This document shows, one piece after another, positions 52,285 through 62,071 of a stretch of DNA of 64,000 bases. Every line of letters starts with the position of its first letter. Position 1 is the stretch's first letter. The notes under the pieces are model-generated. The model made no database searches. It saw only the letters and a program-made list of their open reading frames with translations, and had not been told where the DNA came from. The translations under genes and the position numbers were made by a program. Origin of the DNA: Actinomyces haliotis (GTDB lineage: Bacteria > Actinomycetota > Actinomycetes > Actinomycetales > Actinomycetaceae); NCBI RefSeq assembly GCF_015355765.1, contig NZ_JACWNA010000008.1, positions 56,046 to 120,045 of the forward strand, in the 5' to 3' direction.

Positions 52285-53055
52285 GTGAACGCCCAGGCAC
52301 GTCAGCACGCGATCGTCGCCGCCGTCGAGCGCGACGGCCGTGCAGCCGTCACCGATCTCGCGCGAGCCCACGGCGTCACCGTCGAGACCATCAGGCGCGA
52401 CCTTGCCGCCCTCGACCGAGCCGGCGCCCTGCGCAAGGTCCACGGCGGGGCCGTTCCAGCACCAGCCCTCGCCACCCCGGAGACCGGCGTCGTCGAGCGC
52501 GAGGCCTCCCGCTCCGCTGCCAAGGACCGCATCGCCGCCCGCGCCGTCGCCGCCCTCGACCTGCCCCGTGGCGCCACGGTCCTCCTCGACGCCGGCACCA
52601 CCACGGGCGCCTTCGCCCGGCACCTGCCGGAGGGGCTCGGGCTCACCGTCGTCACCGACTCGGTGCTCATCGCGGCGGGCCTCGCCGCCCGCGACGACCT
52701 CACCGTGCGCGCCCTCGGCGGCCTCGTCCGCGGCCTCACCCAGGCCGCCGTCGGTCCTGAGGCTCTCGACGTCCTCTCGCACCTTCGTGCCGACGTCGCC
52801 GTCCTCGGCACCAACGGGCTCAGCGCCCAGCACGGCCTGTCCACCCCGGACGCGGACGAGGCGGCCGTCAAGCGCGCCATGACCGCCGCAGGACGTCGCG
52901 TCGTCGTCCTCGCCGACGCCACCAAGATCGGGCAGGAGCACCTCGTCTCCTTCGCCGACACGGACGACGTCGACCTCCTCGTCACCGACGCCCCCGTCCC
53001 AGCCCCTCTCTCAACCCACCTGACCGACACCGGAACCGAGGTCCTCGTCGCATGA
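52285..53055 (+). CDS. DeoR-family regulator (FruR-like)
   Basis: 256 residues. The N-terminal helix-turn-helix VTDLARAHGVTVETIRRDLAALDRAGALRKVHGGAV is the DeoR signature; the sensor domain has LLDAGTTTGAFARHL, VTDSVLIAAGLA, LGTNGLSAQHGLSTPDADEAAVKRAM and VLADATKIGQEHLVSF. It probably senses fructose 1-phosphate and represses its own operon. GTG 52285 is chosen because GAGGAGG sits at the right distance; ATG 52249 is an in-frame alternative. Its stop overlaps the fruK ATG. Confidence 0.88.
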   Translation: MNAQARQHAIVAAVERDGRAAVTDLARAHGVTVETIRRDLAALDRAGALRKVHGGAVPAPALATPETGVVEREASRSAAKDRIAARAVAALDLPRGATVLLDAGTTTGAFARHLPEGLGLTVVTDSVLIAAGLAARDDLTVRALGGLVRGLTQAAVGPEALDVLSHLRADVAVLGTNGLSAQHGLSTPDADEAAVKRAMTAAGRRVVVLADATKIGQEHLVSFADTDDVDLLVTDAPVPAPLSTHLTDTGTEVLVA

Positions 53056-54065
53056 TCCTCACACTCACCCCCAACCCCTCGCTCGACCGAACCGTCACGC
53101 TCCCGGGCGCCCTCGTCCGCGGAGGTGTCAACAGGCTCGACACGGTCACCGTCGAGCCCGGCGGCAAGGGCGTCAACGTCGCCCGCGTCGTCACCTCAGC
53201 CGGCGAGGCCGCCACCGCCGTCCTCCCCGCCGCGGAGCACGACCCGCTCGTCCGGGCACTCGAGGCCGTCGACGCCGAGCGCCTCACCGTCCTGCCCGTG
53301 CCGGTCGCCGGCGCCGCGCGCGTCAACACCGCCGTCACCGAGCCCGACGGCACCACCACCAAGCTCAACGAGCGCGGCGCGGGCCTCACCGAGGCCGAGG
53401 CCGCCGCCGTCGAGGACGCGCTCGTCGAGGCGGCGCGCACCGCGGCCGCCGGCAGCACCGACCCCGGGCACCACGACTGGGCCGTCCTCTCCGGCTCCCT
53501 GCCCCCGGGCGTCCCCACCGACTGGTACGTCCGGCTCGTGTCGCGCCTGCGCGCAGCCGTCCCCGGCCTGCGCATCGCCGTCGACACCTCCGACGCGCCC
53601 CTCGCCGCCCTCGCCGCGCACCTGCCCGACGCCGCTCCCGACCTCATCAAGCCCAACGGCGAGGAGCTCGGCCAGCTCGCCGGCCTGCCCGCCGAGCGCG
53701 CCATGGCCCTCGAGGACGGCGCGGTCCGCGGCGAGCTCGAGCCCGTCGTTTCCGCCGCCCGTGTCCTCGTCGACCTCGGGATCGGCTCCGTCATGGCGAC
53801 GCTCGGCCCCGCCGGCGCCGTCCTCGTCACCCGCGACGGCGCCTGGCACGCCACCGCACCCGACGTCCCGGTGATCTCCACCGTCGGTGCGGGCGACTCC
53901 TCCGTCGCCGGCTACGTCCTCGCCGACGTCCGCGGCGGTGACGAGGAGACCCGTGTCGCCACCGCCATGGCCTACGGCTCCGCGGCCGCAGGCCTGCCCG
54001 GCACCACCCTGCCCACCACGGAGGACCTGCCCGCCCAGGCCTCCGTCGTCACCCGGCTCGCCTGA
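53052..54065 (+). CDS. fruK: 1-phosphofructokinase (PfkB family)
   Basis: 337 residues; phosphorylates fructose 1-phosphate to the 1,6-bisphosphate. ILTLTPNPSLDRTV and PGGKGVNVARV are the opening signature, TTTKLNERGAGLTEAE the substrate loop, IKPNGEELGQL the second, and STVGAGDSSVAGYVLA holds the catalytic Asp in GAGDS. ATG overlaps the regulator's TGA. It is slightly longer than typical (about 310) because of an Ala/Glu-rich insertion after GLTEAE. Confidence 0.9.
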   Translation: MILTLTPNPSLDRTVTLPGALVRGGVNRLDTVTVEPGGKGVNVARVVTSAGEAATAVLPAAEHDPLVRALEAVDAERLTVLPVPVAGAARVNTAVTEPDGTTTKLNERGAGLTEAEAAAVEDALVEAARTAAAGSTDPGHHDWAVLSGSLPPGVPTDWYVRLVSRLRAAVPGLRIAVDTSDAPLAALAAHLPDAAPDLIKPNGEELGQLAGLPAERAMALEDGAVRGELEPVVSAARVLVDLGIGSVMATLGPAGAVLVTRDGAWHATAPDVPVISTVGAGDSSVAGYVLADVRGGDEETRVATAMAYGSAAAGLPGTTLPTTEDLPAQASVVTRLA

Positions 54066-54140
54066 GCCCTCGCCGCCCGCATGACGGCCCCTGAACCCGC
54101 ACCGACGCACATCCCCACCCCCGGACAGCAAGGAAGCACC

Positions 54141-56279
54141 ATGTCCACACCAGCAACGGCGAGCACGCCGCTCATCGTCCCGGAGCTCGTCCGTCTCGAC
54201 GCGCCCACGGGCTCGGACAAGAAGGACGTCATCGAGTACCTCGCCCAGGTGGTCGCTGACGCCGGACGCGCCGACACCCCCGACGGCCTCGCCACCGACG
54301 CCCTCGCCCGTGAGGCCACCGCGCCGACCGGCATCCCCGGCGGGATCGCCATCCCGCACTGCCGCAGCCCGCACGTGCTCGAGGCCTCCCTCGGCTTCGC
54401 CCGCCTGGCCAGCCCCGTGAGCTTCGGCGCGGCCGACGGCGAGGACGCCGACCTCGTCTTCATGATCGCCGCGCCCGCCGGTGCCGACGACCTCCACCTC
54501 CAGCTCCTCGCCAAGCTGGCCCGAGGCCTCATGCGCAAGGACTTCACGGACGCCCTCCGCGCCGCGAGCAGCCCCGAGGAGGTCGTCCGCCTCGTGACGA
54601 GCCAGGTCCAGCCCGAGCTCCTCGACGACGCCGACGCCGACGCAGGCCGGAGCGCCGGGGCCACCGCCGCGGACGCGGGCGACGCCGCCTCCCAGCGCAC
54701 GAGCGCCCCCGCGAACGCGGCCGGGAACGAGCGCCTCATCGTCGCCGTCACCTCCTGCCCCACCGGCATCGCCCACACCTTCATGGCCGCCGAGGCCCTC
54801 GAGCAGGCCGGCAAGGACAGGAGCGTCGAGGTCCACGCCGAGGGACAGGGCTCAGGCAAGATCGACTGGCTCGACCCCGCCCTCATCGAGCGCGCCGACG
54901 CCGTCGTCTTCGCACACGACCTCCCCGTCAAGGACCGGTCCCGCTTCGCCGGGAAGAAGGTCGTCGACGTCGGCGTCAAGGCCGCCGTCAATGACGCCGG
55001 CTCCCTGCTCGACCGGGCCCTCGCCCTCATCGACGACCCGAACGCGCCCACGGTCCCCGCTGCCACCGGCGACGCCGACTCCGAGGCCGAGCAGAAGGAC
55101 GAGCACTGGGCACGCCGGCTCCAGCGGGCCGTCATGACCGGCGTCTCCTACATGATCCCCTTCGTCGCGGCCGGCGGCCTCCTCATCGCCCTCGGCTTCC
55201 TCTTCGGCGGCTACGACATCACCAAGACGGCCTCCGCGATCGTCGTCGGCGACGGCACGAACGGCATCACCGCCACCTCCCTGTGGCACCTGCCCGACCT
55301 CAGCAACGCCGCCTACGCCGCGCCGCACGCCCTCGGGCACTCCGCCTTCTGCGCCTACCTCGGCGCCGTGCTCTACCTGCTCGGCTCCACCGGCATGGGC
55401 CTGCTCGTCCCCGCGCTCGCCGGCTACATCGCCTTCGGGCTCGCGGGCCGTCCCGGCATCGCCCCGGGCTTCATCATGGGCCTCGTGAGCGTCGCCGTCG
55501 GCGCCGGCTTCATCGGCGGCCTCATCGGCGGCATCCTCGCCGGCTACCTCGCCGCCTGGCTCGCCGGGCTCAACGCACCCAGGTGGCTCCGCGGCCTCAT
55601 GCCCGTCGTCATCATCCCGCTGGTCACGACGCTCGTCGTCGGCGCCCTCATGTACATGTTCCTCGGCAAGCCCCTCGCCGCCCTCATGGACGGCCTCAAC
55701 AACGGGCTCACCTCCATGGCGAACAACGGCGCCGGCGTCCTCCTCGGCATCGTCCTCGGCCTCATGATGTGCTTCGACCTGGGCGGTCCCGTCAACAAGG
55801 CCGCCTACCTCTTCGCCACCGCCGGCCTCGCCTCGGCCACCACCGCCTCCTACGAGATCATGGCGGCCGTCATGGCCGCCGGCATGGTCCCACCGCTCGC
55901 CCTCGCGCTTGCCACGACCCTGCGCCCCGAGCTCTTCACCGCCGCGGAGAAGGAGAACGGGCGCGCCTCCTGGCTGCTCGGCGCCTCCTTCATCTCCGAG
56001 GGCGCGATCCCCTTCGCCGCCGCGGACCCGGCCCGCATCATCCCGCCCGCCATGGTGGGCGGCGCCGTCACCGGTGCCCTCTCCATGGCGATGCACGTGG
56101 GCTCCCGCGCCCCGCACGGCGGCATCTTCGTCCTCTTCGCCATCGACGGGAAGCTCTGGTTCGTCCTGTCGATCGTCATCGGCGCCCTCATCTCCTGCGC
56201 CCTCACGCTGCTCCTCAAGCGGATGGGGGCCCGCAAGACGGCTGCCTCCGCGGAGGTGCCCGCCGCCGCCGCGGCCTGA
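54141..56279 (+). CDS. fruA: PTS fructose transporter, fused IIA-IIB-IIC
   Basis: 712 residues; imports fructose as fructose 1-phosphate. IIA domain (about 10-150) with the phospho-His in GGIAIPHCRSPH, IIB (about 195-300) with the phospho-Cys in VAVTSCPTGIAHTFMAAEAL, and IIC (about 325-700) with eight or more helices, including GRPGIAPGFIMGL and MMCFDLGGPVNKAAY. Domain order A-B-C is common in Gram-positives. AAGGAAG precedes the ATG. No ptsH or ptsI gene follows. A terminator at 56335-56376 closes the operon. Confidence 0.93.
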   Translation: MSTPATASTPLIVPELVRLDAPTGSDKKDVIEYLAQVVADAGRADTPDGLATDALAREATAPTGIPGGIAIPHCRSPHVLEASLGFARLASPVSFGAADGEDADLVFMIAAPAGADDLHLQLLAKLARGLMRKDFTDALRAASSPEEVVRLVTSQVQPELLDDADADAGRSAGATAADAGDAASQRTSAPANAAGNERLIVAVTSCPTGIAHTFMAAEALEQAGKDRSVEVHAEGQGSGKIDWLDPALIERADAVVFAHDLPVKDRSRFAGKKVVDVGVKAAVNDAGSLLDRALALIDDPNAPTVPAATGDADSEAEQKDEHWARRLQRAVMTGVSYMIPFVAAGGLLIALGFLFGGYDITKTASAIVVGDGTNGITATSLWHLPDLSNAAYAAPHALGHSAFCAYLGAVLYLLGSTGMGLLVPALAGYIAFGLAGRPGIAPGFIMGLVSVAVGAGFIGGLIGGILAGYLAAWLAGLNAPRWLRGLMPVVIIPLVTTLVVGALMYMFLGKPLAALMDGLNNGLTSMANNGAGVLLGIVLGLMMCFDLGGPVNKAAYLFATAGLASATTASYEIMAAVMAAGMVPPLALALATTLRPELFTAAEKENGRASWLLGASFISEGAIPFAAADPARIIPPAMVGGAVTGALSMAMHVGSRAPHGGIFVLFAIDGKLWFVLSIVIGALISCALTLLLKRMGARKTAASAEVPAAAAA

Positions 56280-56334
56280 GCAGCGGCGCCCGAGCGCCCC
56301 AGTCGTGCCCCCTGGCGCGGCACCGCCACCAACC

Positions 56335-56376
56335 GCCGTCGGGCGGGCCCCGGACCACCGGGACCCGCCCGACGGC
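56335..56376 (+). terminator. Terminator after fruA
   Basis: GCCGTCGGGCGGG and its complement form a 13-bp stem. Confidence 0.75.
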
Positions 56377-56446
56377 GCGTTGCAGGAGGGGGCCGGCCCT
56401 GGCGCTTCGGCCTGCCGGGTCGGGGTGCCCCGGGTAGGTTCGTGAC

Positions 56447-58150
56447 ATGGCTCGCACGCGTCTCACCTCCTACACCGCCCCGCCCGCCGACGTCGTCACC
56501 GCCCTCGACGCCCTGCGCGAGAAGGCCGGCGTCCCTGCCGCGTTCCCGTCCGAGGCCCTCGCCGAGGCGGAGAAGGCGGCGCAGGCCTGGGAGGACGGCG
56601 GTGCAGAGCGCTACCTGGCTCAGGGCCACCGTGACGGCATCCCGGTGCGCGACGCCCGTGACCTCGCCCTCGTCACCATCGACCCGCCGGGCTCCATGGA
56701 CCTCGACCAGGCGGTCCTCCTCGAGCGCCTCGACGCGGCCGAGGAGTCCCGTGAGGCGGCTGCGGCCACGGCCCCGCCGGCAGCCGCAGACGAGGCGGTC
56801 AGCACGGGCTCCGTCGCGCCCACCGCCGTCTCCTGCGGCAGCGCCACCGGTCCCGCCGCCTACCGCGTCACCTACGCCATCGCCGACCTCGCCGCCTTCG
56901 TCGTCCCCGGCGGCGCCCTCGACGCCGAGCTCTCCCGCCGCGGCGAGACCGTCTACGCCCCCGACCACTCGACTCCCCTCCACCCGGAGGTCCTCTCGCA
57001 CGGCGCCGCCTCCCTCCTCCCGAATCAGGAGCGGCCCAGCTGCCTGTGGACCATCGAGCTCGACGTCACCGGCCGCGTCCTCTCGGCGCGCGTCGAGCGC
57101 GCCCTCGTCCGCTCCCGCGCCCGCCTCACCTACGCCCAGGTCCAGGACGCGCTCGACGCCGAGCCCGAGGCCGCCGGTCGCCTGCCCGAGGCCGTCCCCG
57201 CCGACCTGCCCGAGCTCCTCCGCGAGATCGGGACGCTGCGCGAGGAGCGCGAGGTCGCGCGCGGAGGCGTCTCCCTCGAGAGCCCGGAGCAGGAGATCGA
57301 GCCCGCCGGCGAGCCCGGCCCCGACGGGACCCCGACCGGCTACCGCCTCGTGTTCCGTGCGGCCCTCTCAGTCGAGCAGTGGAACGCCCAGGTCTCCCTC
57401 CTCACCGGGATCTGCGCGGCCCGGATCATGGTCGCCGCCGGCGTCGGGATCCTGCGCACCATGCCGCCGGCGGGGGCCAAGGACTACGCCCGTCTGCGCG
57501 GCGTGGCCCGCGCGCTCCACGTCGAGTGGCCCGACGCCATGGGCTACCCCGAGCTCGTCCGCACCCTCGACCCGGCTCTCCCCGCCCACGCCGCCTTCAT
57601 CGACCAGGCGCTCAGCCTCTTCCGTGGTGCCGGCTACCTCGCCTTCGGCGTCGGCGGGGTCCCCGTCCCCGTCGACGACGACGAGGCCGACACCTCCGAG
57701 GCCGTCCACGCCGCCATCGCCTCCCGCTACGCGCACGTCACCGCCCCGCTGCGCCGGCTCGTCGACCGCTACGGCGAGGAGGTCTGCGTCGCTGCCTGCG
57801 CCGGCGCCTCGGTGCCGTCCTGGGTGCTCCAGGCGCTGCCCGGGCTGCCCGAGGTCATGGCGACCACGGGCCAGCGCGCCCGCGCGATCGGGCGCGGGGC
57901 GGTCGCAGCCCTCGAGGCCCTCGTCCTGCGCGGGCACGAGGGCGACGTCTTCGACGGCGTCATCACCTCCGCCAAGGAGGGCAAGGACGGCGCGCCGCAG
58001 CGCGGAGAGGTCATGCTCAGCGAGCCTGCCGTCGTCGGAGCCCTCACGGCGCAGGCCGGCGAGCTGCCGGTGGGGGAGCGGGTCCGGGTGCGCCTCGACG
58101 ACGTCGACGTCGCCAGCGGCCGGATCGACTTCGCGCTCGTCACCGACTGA
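56447..58150 (+). CDS. RNB-domain ribonuclease (RNase II/R-like)
   Basis: 567 residues. The catalytic acids lie in TIDPPGSMDLDQAV (about 84-97); AYRVTYAIADLAAFV, RRGETVYAPDHSTPLHPEVL, AAHAAFIDQALSLF... and SRYAHVTAPLRRLVDRYG are RNB blocks. A loop of about 35 Ala/Thr/Ser residues is inserted after the active-site segment. The N-terminal cold-shock domains of RNase R are absent, but a C-terminal S1-like strand set is possible. It should be a 3'-5' exoribonuclease. TAGGTT lies 6 nt before the ATG. Confidence 0.85.
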   Translation: MARTRLTSYTAPPADVVTALDALREKAGVPAAFPSEALAEAEKAAQAWEDGGAERYLAQGHRDGIPVRDARDLALVTIDPPGSMDLDQAVLLERLDAAEESREAAAATAPPAAADEAVSTGSVAPTAVSCGSATGPAAYRVTYAIADLAAFVVPGGALDAELSRRGETVYAPDHSTPLHPEVLSHGAASLLPNQERPSCLWTIELDVTGRVLSARVERALVRSRARLTYAQVQDALDAEPEAAGRLPEAVPADLPELLREIGTLREEREVARGGVSLESPEQEIEPAGEPGPDGTPTGYRLVFRAALSVEQWNAQVSLLTGICAARIMVAAGVGILRTMPPAGAKDYARLRGVARALHVEWPDAMGYPELVRTLDPALPAHAAFIDQALSLFRGAGYLAFGVGGVPVPVDDDEADTSEAVHAAIASRYAHVTAPLRRLVDRYGEEVCVAACAGASVPSWVLQALPGLPEVMATTGQRARAIGRGAVAALEALVLRGHEGDVFDGVITSAKEGKDGAPQRGEVMLSEPAVVGALTAQAGELPVGERVRVRLDDVDVASGRIDFALVTD

Positions 58151-58192
58151 CCCCGGGACGGCGCGCTCCGCGCCCTGTGGGATGATGCGGCC

Positions 58193-60007
58193 GTGAGATC
58201 AGGAGACGACTCCCAGACCACCGTTCCCACCCCCGCGGACCGCCGCCCGATGCCGGGCGACATCGAGCCCCCCGTCCAGGAGGAGTGCGGCGTCTTCGGT
58301 GTCTGGGCCCCCGGCGAGGAGGTCTCCCGGCTCGTCTACTTCGGTCTGACCGCCCTCCAGCACCGCGGCCAGGAGGCCGCCGGGATCGCGACGACGGACG
58401 GCTCCCACATCCTCGTCTACAAGGACCTGGGCCTCGTCTCGCAGGTCTTCGAGGACCGCAGCCTCTCCGCCCTCACCGGTCACATGGCCGTCGGGCACGT
58501 CCGCTACGCGACCACGGGCGCCACCACGTGGGAGAACGCTCAGCCGATGCTCGGCCCCGTCGCCGGCTCGACCCTCGCGCTCACCCACAACGGCAATCTC
58601 ACCAACACCCGCCAGCTCATGGAGGCCGTGCGCGCCACGAGCGGCGAGGACCTCACGGGCGAGCTCGGCCGCGGCTCCTCCACGGACACCGCCGTCATCG
58701 CCGCGATCATGAACCTCGTCTCCGAGCGCGGCGGCCTCGACGGCGACTCCCCGGTCGACCCCGACGACGCCGACACCGAGCTCTACGAGCCCCTCGCCGA
58801 GGAAGAGGCCGCCGCGGCGCCGCCCTTCACGATCGGGCAGACCGCGCGCCGCGTCCTCCCGCTCCTGCGCGGCGCCTACTCGCTCGTCTTCATGAACGAG
58901 CAGACCCTCTACGCCGCGCGCGACCCCCACGGCATGCACCCCCTCGTCCTGGGGCGCCTCGAGCGCGGCTGGGTCGTCGCCTCCGAGACCGCCGCCCTCG
59001 ACATCGTCGGCGCCACCTACGTGCGGGACATCGAGCCCGGCGAGCTCATCGAGATCGACGCCGACGGTGTCCGCTCCACCCACTTCGCCCGGCCCCGCCG
59101 CTCCGGGTGCGTCTTCGAGTACGTCTACTTCGCGCGCCCCGACTCCAAGATCGCCGGCCGCTCCGTCATCGCCGCCCGCAACGCCATGGGCGCGGCGCTG
59201 GCCCGCGAGCACCCGGTCGAGGCGGACCTCGTCATCGCCACGCCCGAGTCCGGCACGCCGGCCGCCATCGGCTACGCCCAGGAGTCCGGCATCCCCTACG
59301 GCCAGGGCCTGTTCAAGAACGCCTACGTGGGCCGCACCTTCATCCAGCCCACCCAGACGCTCCGCCAGCTCGGCATCCGCCTCAAGCTCAACCCGGTCCG
59401 CGAGGTCATCGAGGGCAAGCGCCTCGTCGTCGTCGACGACTCCATCGTCCGCGGCAACACGCAGCGCGCCCTGGTCAAGATGCTCCGCGAGGCCGGCGTC
59501 GCCGAGGTCCACATCCGCATCTCCTCCCCGCCCGTCATGTGGCCCTGCTTCTACGGCATCGACTTCGCGACCCGCGCCGAGCTCATCGCCACCGGCATGA
59601 GCGTCGAGGAGATCCGCGAGTCCGTCGGTGCCGACACCCTCGGCTACCTCTCCGTGGACGGCATGGTGGAGGCCTCCGGCCAGCCCGCCGACTCGCTGTG
59701 CATGGCCTGCTTCACCGGCACCTACCCGATGAGGCCGCCGGCCGAGGGCATCCCGATCGGCACCCTGCCGATCTCGCGGGTCCCCAGCGTCTACCGGCGC
59801 CGCCACGACTCCGCGCCGGTCGCCGTCGCCACGGTGGGCGAGCAGCCTGCGGCCCCCGCCGTCGTCAGCTCCCTGCCCGCCAGCGCCACGACGCCGGACA
59901 GCGCGCCCCGCTTCACCATCCCGCCCTTCGGCGGGCGCCGCGCCGCCGCACCCGCGGCCTCGGCCGACCAGCAGCCCCAGACCCCTGACGAAGGAACCGC
60001 CCGATGA
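58193..60007 (+). CDS. purF: Amidophosphoribosyltransferase
   Basis: 604 residues; first committed step of purine synthesis, making phosphoribosylamine from PRPP and glutamine. The Ntn nucleophile is Cys32 in QEECGVFGVWAPG, exposed by removal of the leader. HRGQEAAGI, GHVRYATTG and THNGNLTN form the glutaminase site; VVVDDSIVRGNTQRALV is the PRPP loop. A 40-residue acidic insertion follows SERGG, and a disordered Ala/Pro-rich tail of about 60 residues makes it longer than the usual 480-530. GATGAT lies 6 nt before the GTG. The stop overlaps purM. Confidence 0.94.
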   Translation: MRSGDDSQTTVPTPADRRPMPGDIEPPVQEECGVFGVWAPGEEVSRLVYFGLTALQHRGQEAAGIATTDGSHILVYKDLGLVSQVFEDRSLSALTGHMAVGHVRYATTGATTWENAQPMLGPVAGSTLALTHNGNLTNTRQLMEAVRATSGEDLTGELGRGSSTDTAVIAAIMNLVSERGGLDGDSPVDPDDADTELYEPLAEEEAAAAPPFTIGQTARRVLPLLRGAYSLVFMNEQTLYAARDPHGMHPLVLGRLERGWVVASETAALDIVGATYVRDIEPGELIEIDADGVRSTHFARPRRSGCVFEYVYFARPDSKIAGRSVIAARNAMGAALAREHPVEADLVIATPESGTPAAIGYAQESGIPYGQGLFKNAYVGRTFIQPTQTLRQLGIRLKLNPVREVIEGKRLVVVDDSIVRGNTQRALVKMLREAGVAEVHIRISSPPVMWPCFYGIDFATRAELIATGMSVEEIRESVGADTLGYLSVDGMVEASGQPADSLCMACFTGTYPMRPPAEGIPIGTLPISRVPSVYRRRHDSAPVAVATVGEQPAAPAVVSSLPASATTPDSAPRFTIPPFGGRRAAAPAASADQQPQTPDEGTAR

Positions 60008-61143
60008 GCCAGACTCCCGCCCCTGAGGCCATCACCTACGCCTCCGCCGGCGTCGACACCGCCGCCGGTGACCGCGCCGTCGAGCTCATGAAGGCCTCCG
60101 TCGCCGCGACGATGACCCCGGCCGTCGTCGGTGGCGTCGGCGGCTTCGCCGGTCTCGTCGACGTCTCCGACCTGCGCTCCTACCGTCAGCCGCTCCTCGC
60201 CACCTCCACCGACGGCGTCGGCACGAAGGTCGCCATCGCCCAGGCCCTCGACGTCCACGACACCATCGGCCAGGACCTCGTCGGCATGGTCGTCGACGAC
60301 ATCATCGTCGTGGGAGCGCGCCCGCTCCTCATGACCGACTACATCGCCTGCGGTCACGTCGTCCCCGAGCGGATCGCCGACATCGTCCGCGGCGTCGCCA
60401 ACGCCTGCGCCGCGGTGGGCACCCCGCTGCTCGGCGGCGAGACCGCTGAGCACCCCGGCCTCATGGGCCCCGACGACTACGACGTCGCCGGCGCCGCCAC
60501 CGGTGTCGTCGAGGCCGACCGCGTCCTCGGCGCGGACAAGGTCCGTGACGGCGACGTCCTCATCGCCATGGGGTCCTCCGGTCTGCACTCCAATGGCTAC
60601 TCGCTCGTCCGCCGCGTCATCGAGCACGCCGGGTGGGGCCTGGAGCGCGAGGTCCCCGAGCTCGGCCGCACCGTCGGCGAGGAGCTCCTCGAACCCACGC
60701 GCCTCTACACGCGCGTCTGCCTCGCCATGCTCGACGCCCTCACCACCGACGCCGCGCCCTCCCCGATCCACGCCCTCTCGCACGTCACGGGCGGGGGACT
60801 GGCCGCGAATCTCGCGCGCGTCCTGCCGGCCGGGCTCGTCGCCGACGTCGACCGCTCCAGCTGGGTGGTCCCTCCTGTCTTCGACATGGTCCGTCGCCTC
60901 GGCGAGGTCCCCTGGGACGACCTCGAGGGCACCCTCAACCTCGGTGTCGGCATGATCGCCGTCGTCGACCCCGACGTCGCCGACGCCGTCCTCCACCTCG
61001 CCAACGGCTCCGGGATGCCCGCCTGGACGCTCGGCAGCGTCCACGACGCCTCCTCGTACCAGACCGTCGGCCGCGTCGTCTCCGGGACCAAGGGCGTCGA
61101 CGGCGGCAGCGTCGACATCTACGGCGAGTACCGCACCGCCTGA
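60004..61143 (+). CDS. purM: AIR synthetase
   Basis: 379 residues; ATP-dependent closure of FGAM to AIR. YASAGVDTAAGDRAVELMK, LLATSTDGVGTKVAIAQAL, DLVGMVVDDIIVVGARPLL, PLLGGETAEHPGLM, HVTGGGLAANLARVLP and LNLGVGMIAVV are the family blocks. ATG overlaps the purF stop (ATGA). A perfect palindromic terminator follows. Confidence 0.95.
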   Translation: MSQTPAPEAITYASAGVDTAAGDRAVELMKASVAATMTPAVVGGVGGFAGLVDVSDLRSYRQPLLATSTDGVGTKVAIAQALDVHDTIGQDLVGMVVDDIIVVGARPLLMTDYIACGHVVPERIADIVRGVANACAAVGTPLLGGETAEHPGLMGPDDYDVAGAATGVVEADRVLGADKVRDGDVLIAMGSSGLHSNGYSLVRRVIEHAGWGLEREVPELGRTVGEELLEPTRLYTRVCLAMLDALTTDAAPSPIHALSHVTGGGLAANLARVLPAGLVADVDRSSWVVPPVFDMVRRLGEVPWDDLEGTLNLGVGMIAVVDPDVADAVLHLANGSGMPAWTLGSVHDASSYQTVGRVVSGTKGVDGGSVDIYGEYRTA

Positions 61144-61166
61144 GCCCGCGTCCGCCCGACGCACGG

Positions 61167-61202
61167 CGAGGGGCCGGCAGCCACGTGGCTGCCGGCCCCT
61201 CG
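61167..61202. terminator. Bidirectional terminator between purM and the DUF3073 gene
   Basis: A perfect palindrome with 18-bp arms (CGAGGGGCCGGCAGCCAC and complement, no loop), between convergent genes. Confidence 0.85.
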
Positions 61203-61218
61203 CTCGTTGCGATCGGTG

Positions 61219-61440
61219 TCAGGCTCGGGAGGCGGAGTCGCCGTCCTCCCAGTCATCGTCCTCGTCGTCGACGTTGTACTTGGAGGCCAGCTCCTCGTAG
61301 TCGATCTCGTCGTCAGCCTCGGCGCTGGACGACGCGCTGACGAGCTCGCGCTCGAGCGCCGCGTAGTCGGTCTCCGGGCTGAAGTACTTGAGCTTACGGG
61401 CGACCTTGGTCGCCTTGGCCTTCTGACGGCCGCGCCCCAT
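61219..61440 (-). CDS. DUF3073 protein
   Basis: 73 residues: a basic start MGRGRQKAKATKVARKLKYF, then SPETDYAALERELV and an acidic tail DEDDDWEDGD. DUF3073 is a small conserved actinobacterial family of unknown role; as I recall, the mycobacterial copy is also convergent with purM. 61441-61666 upstream shows only its likely promoter region. Confidence 0.9.
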   Translation of the reverse strand: MGRGRQKAKATKVARKLKYFSPETDYAALERELVSASSSAEADDEIDYEELASKYNVDDEDDDWEDGDSASRA

Positions 61441-61666
61441 AGGCTCGACCCCCTCCAACAATCTCTGGGCGCGCACGTGGGCGCGCATCACTTGGGCAAA
61501 TGTGTCGTGGGGCAACCGTACATCGCTGTCGCGCGCTCGCACCATTCGGTGCGCTCCCGTGCCGCGTGGGTCTCGCCACGCCGCCAGCGACGTGCCAGTC
61601 GATGCCCCGAGCACGACGACGGCGGCGCACCCGCTGGGGGAGCGCCGCCGACGACGTCGTGGCCGG

Positions 61667-62071
61667 TCAGTCCCGGCCGCGGTTGGAGATGAGGCCGCCC
61701 AGGGCGAGCGCCGCGACCGCGGCACCGGCCGTGACGGCGACGGCGCGCATCGACTCCGGGTCGCCCTCCTGGGCGTCCCGCACGGTGCGACGGGCCCGCT
61801 CGGAGAGCTCGCGGGCGCGCTCGCGCAGGGCGTCGTAGGTGCTCGGGTCCTGCGCGCGCGAGCCGAGGTCCGCGGCGCGACGGCGAAGGTCGTCCGCCGT
61901 CGAGCCGATCCGGTCCGCGACCTGCGCCCCGGCCTCACGGGCCTGGGTGCGCGGGTCCACGCGGGAGGCGAGCTCGTCGACGCTGCGGGCGAGGTCCTCG
62001 CGCTGACGCACGAGGCGCTCCTCGAGCTCGGCGGCGGTGAGGCGCTCGCCGTCGGCGGCCGAGGCGCTCAA
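61667..62071 (-). CDS. DUF3618 protein, short paralogue
   Basis: 134 residues. LTAAELEERLVRQREDLARSVDELASRVDPRT is the DUF3618 core; RRRAADLGSRAQDPSTYDALR and a C-terminal membrane helix (AVAVTAGAAVAALALGGLI) follow. ATG overlaps the stop of the upstream DUF3618 gene (ATGA). These proteins are thought to lie at the membrane as helical stalks; function is unknown. Confidence 0.8.
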   Translation of the reverse strand: MSASAADGERLTAAELEERLVRQREDLARSVDELASRVDPRTQAREAGAQVADRIGSTADDLRRRAADLGSRAQDPSTYDALRERARELSERARRTVRDAQEGDPESMRAVAVTAGAAVAALALGGLISNRGRD

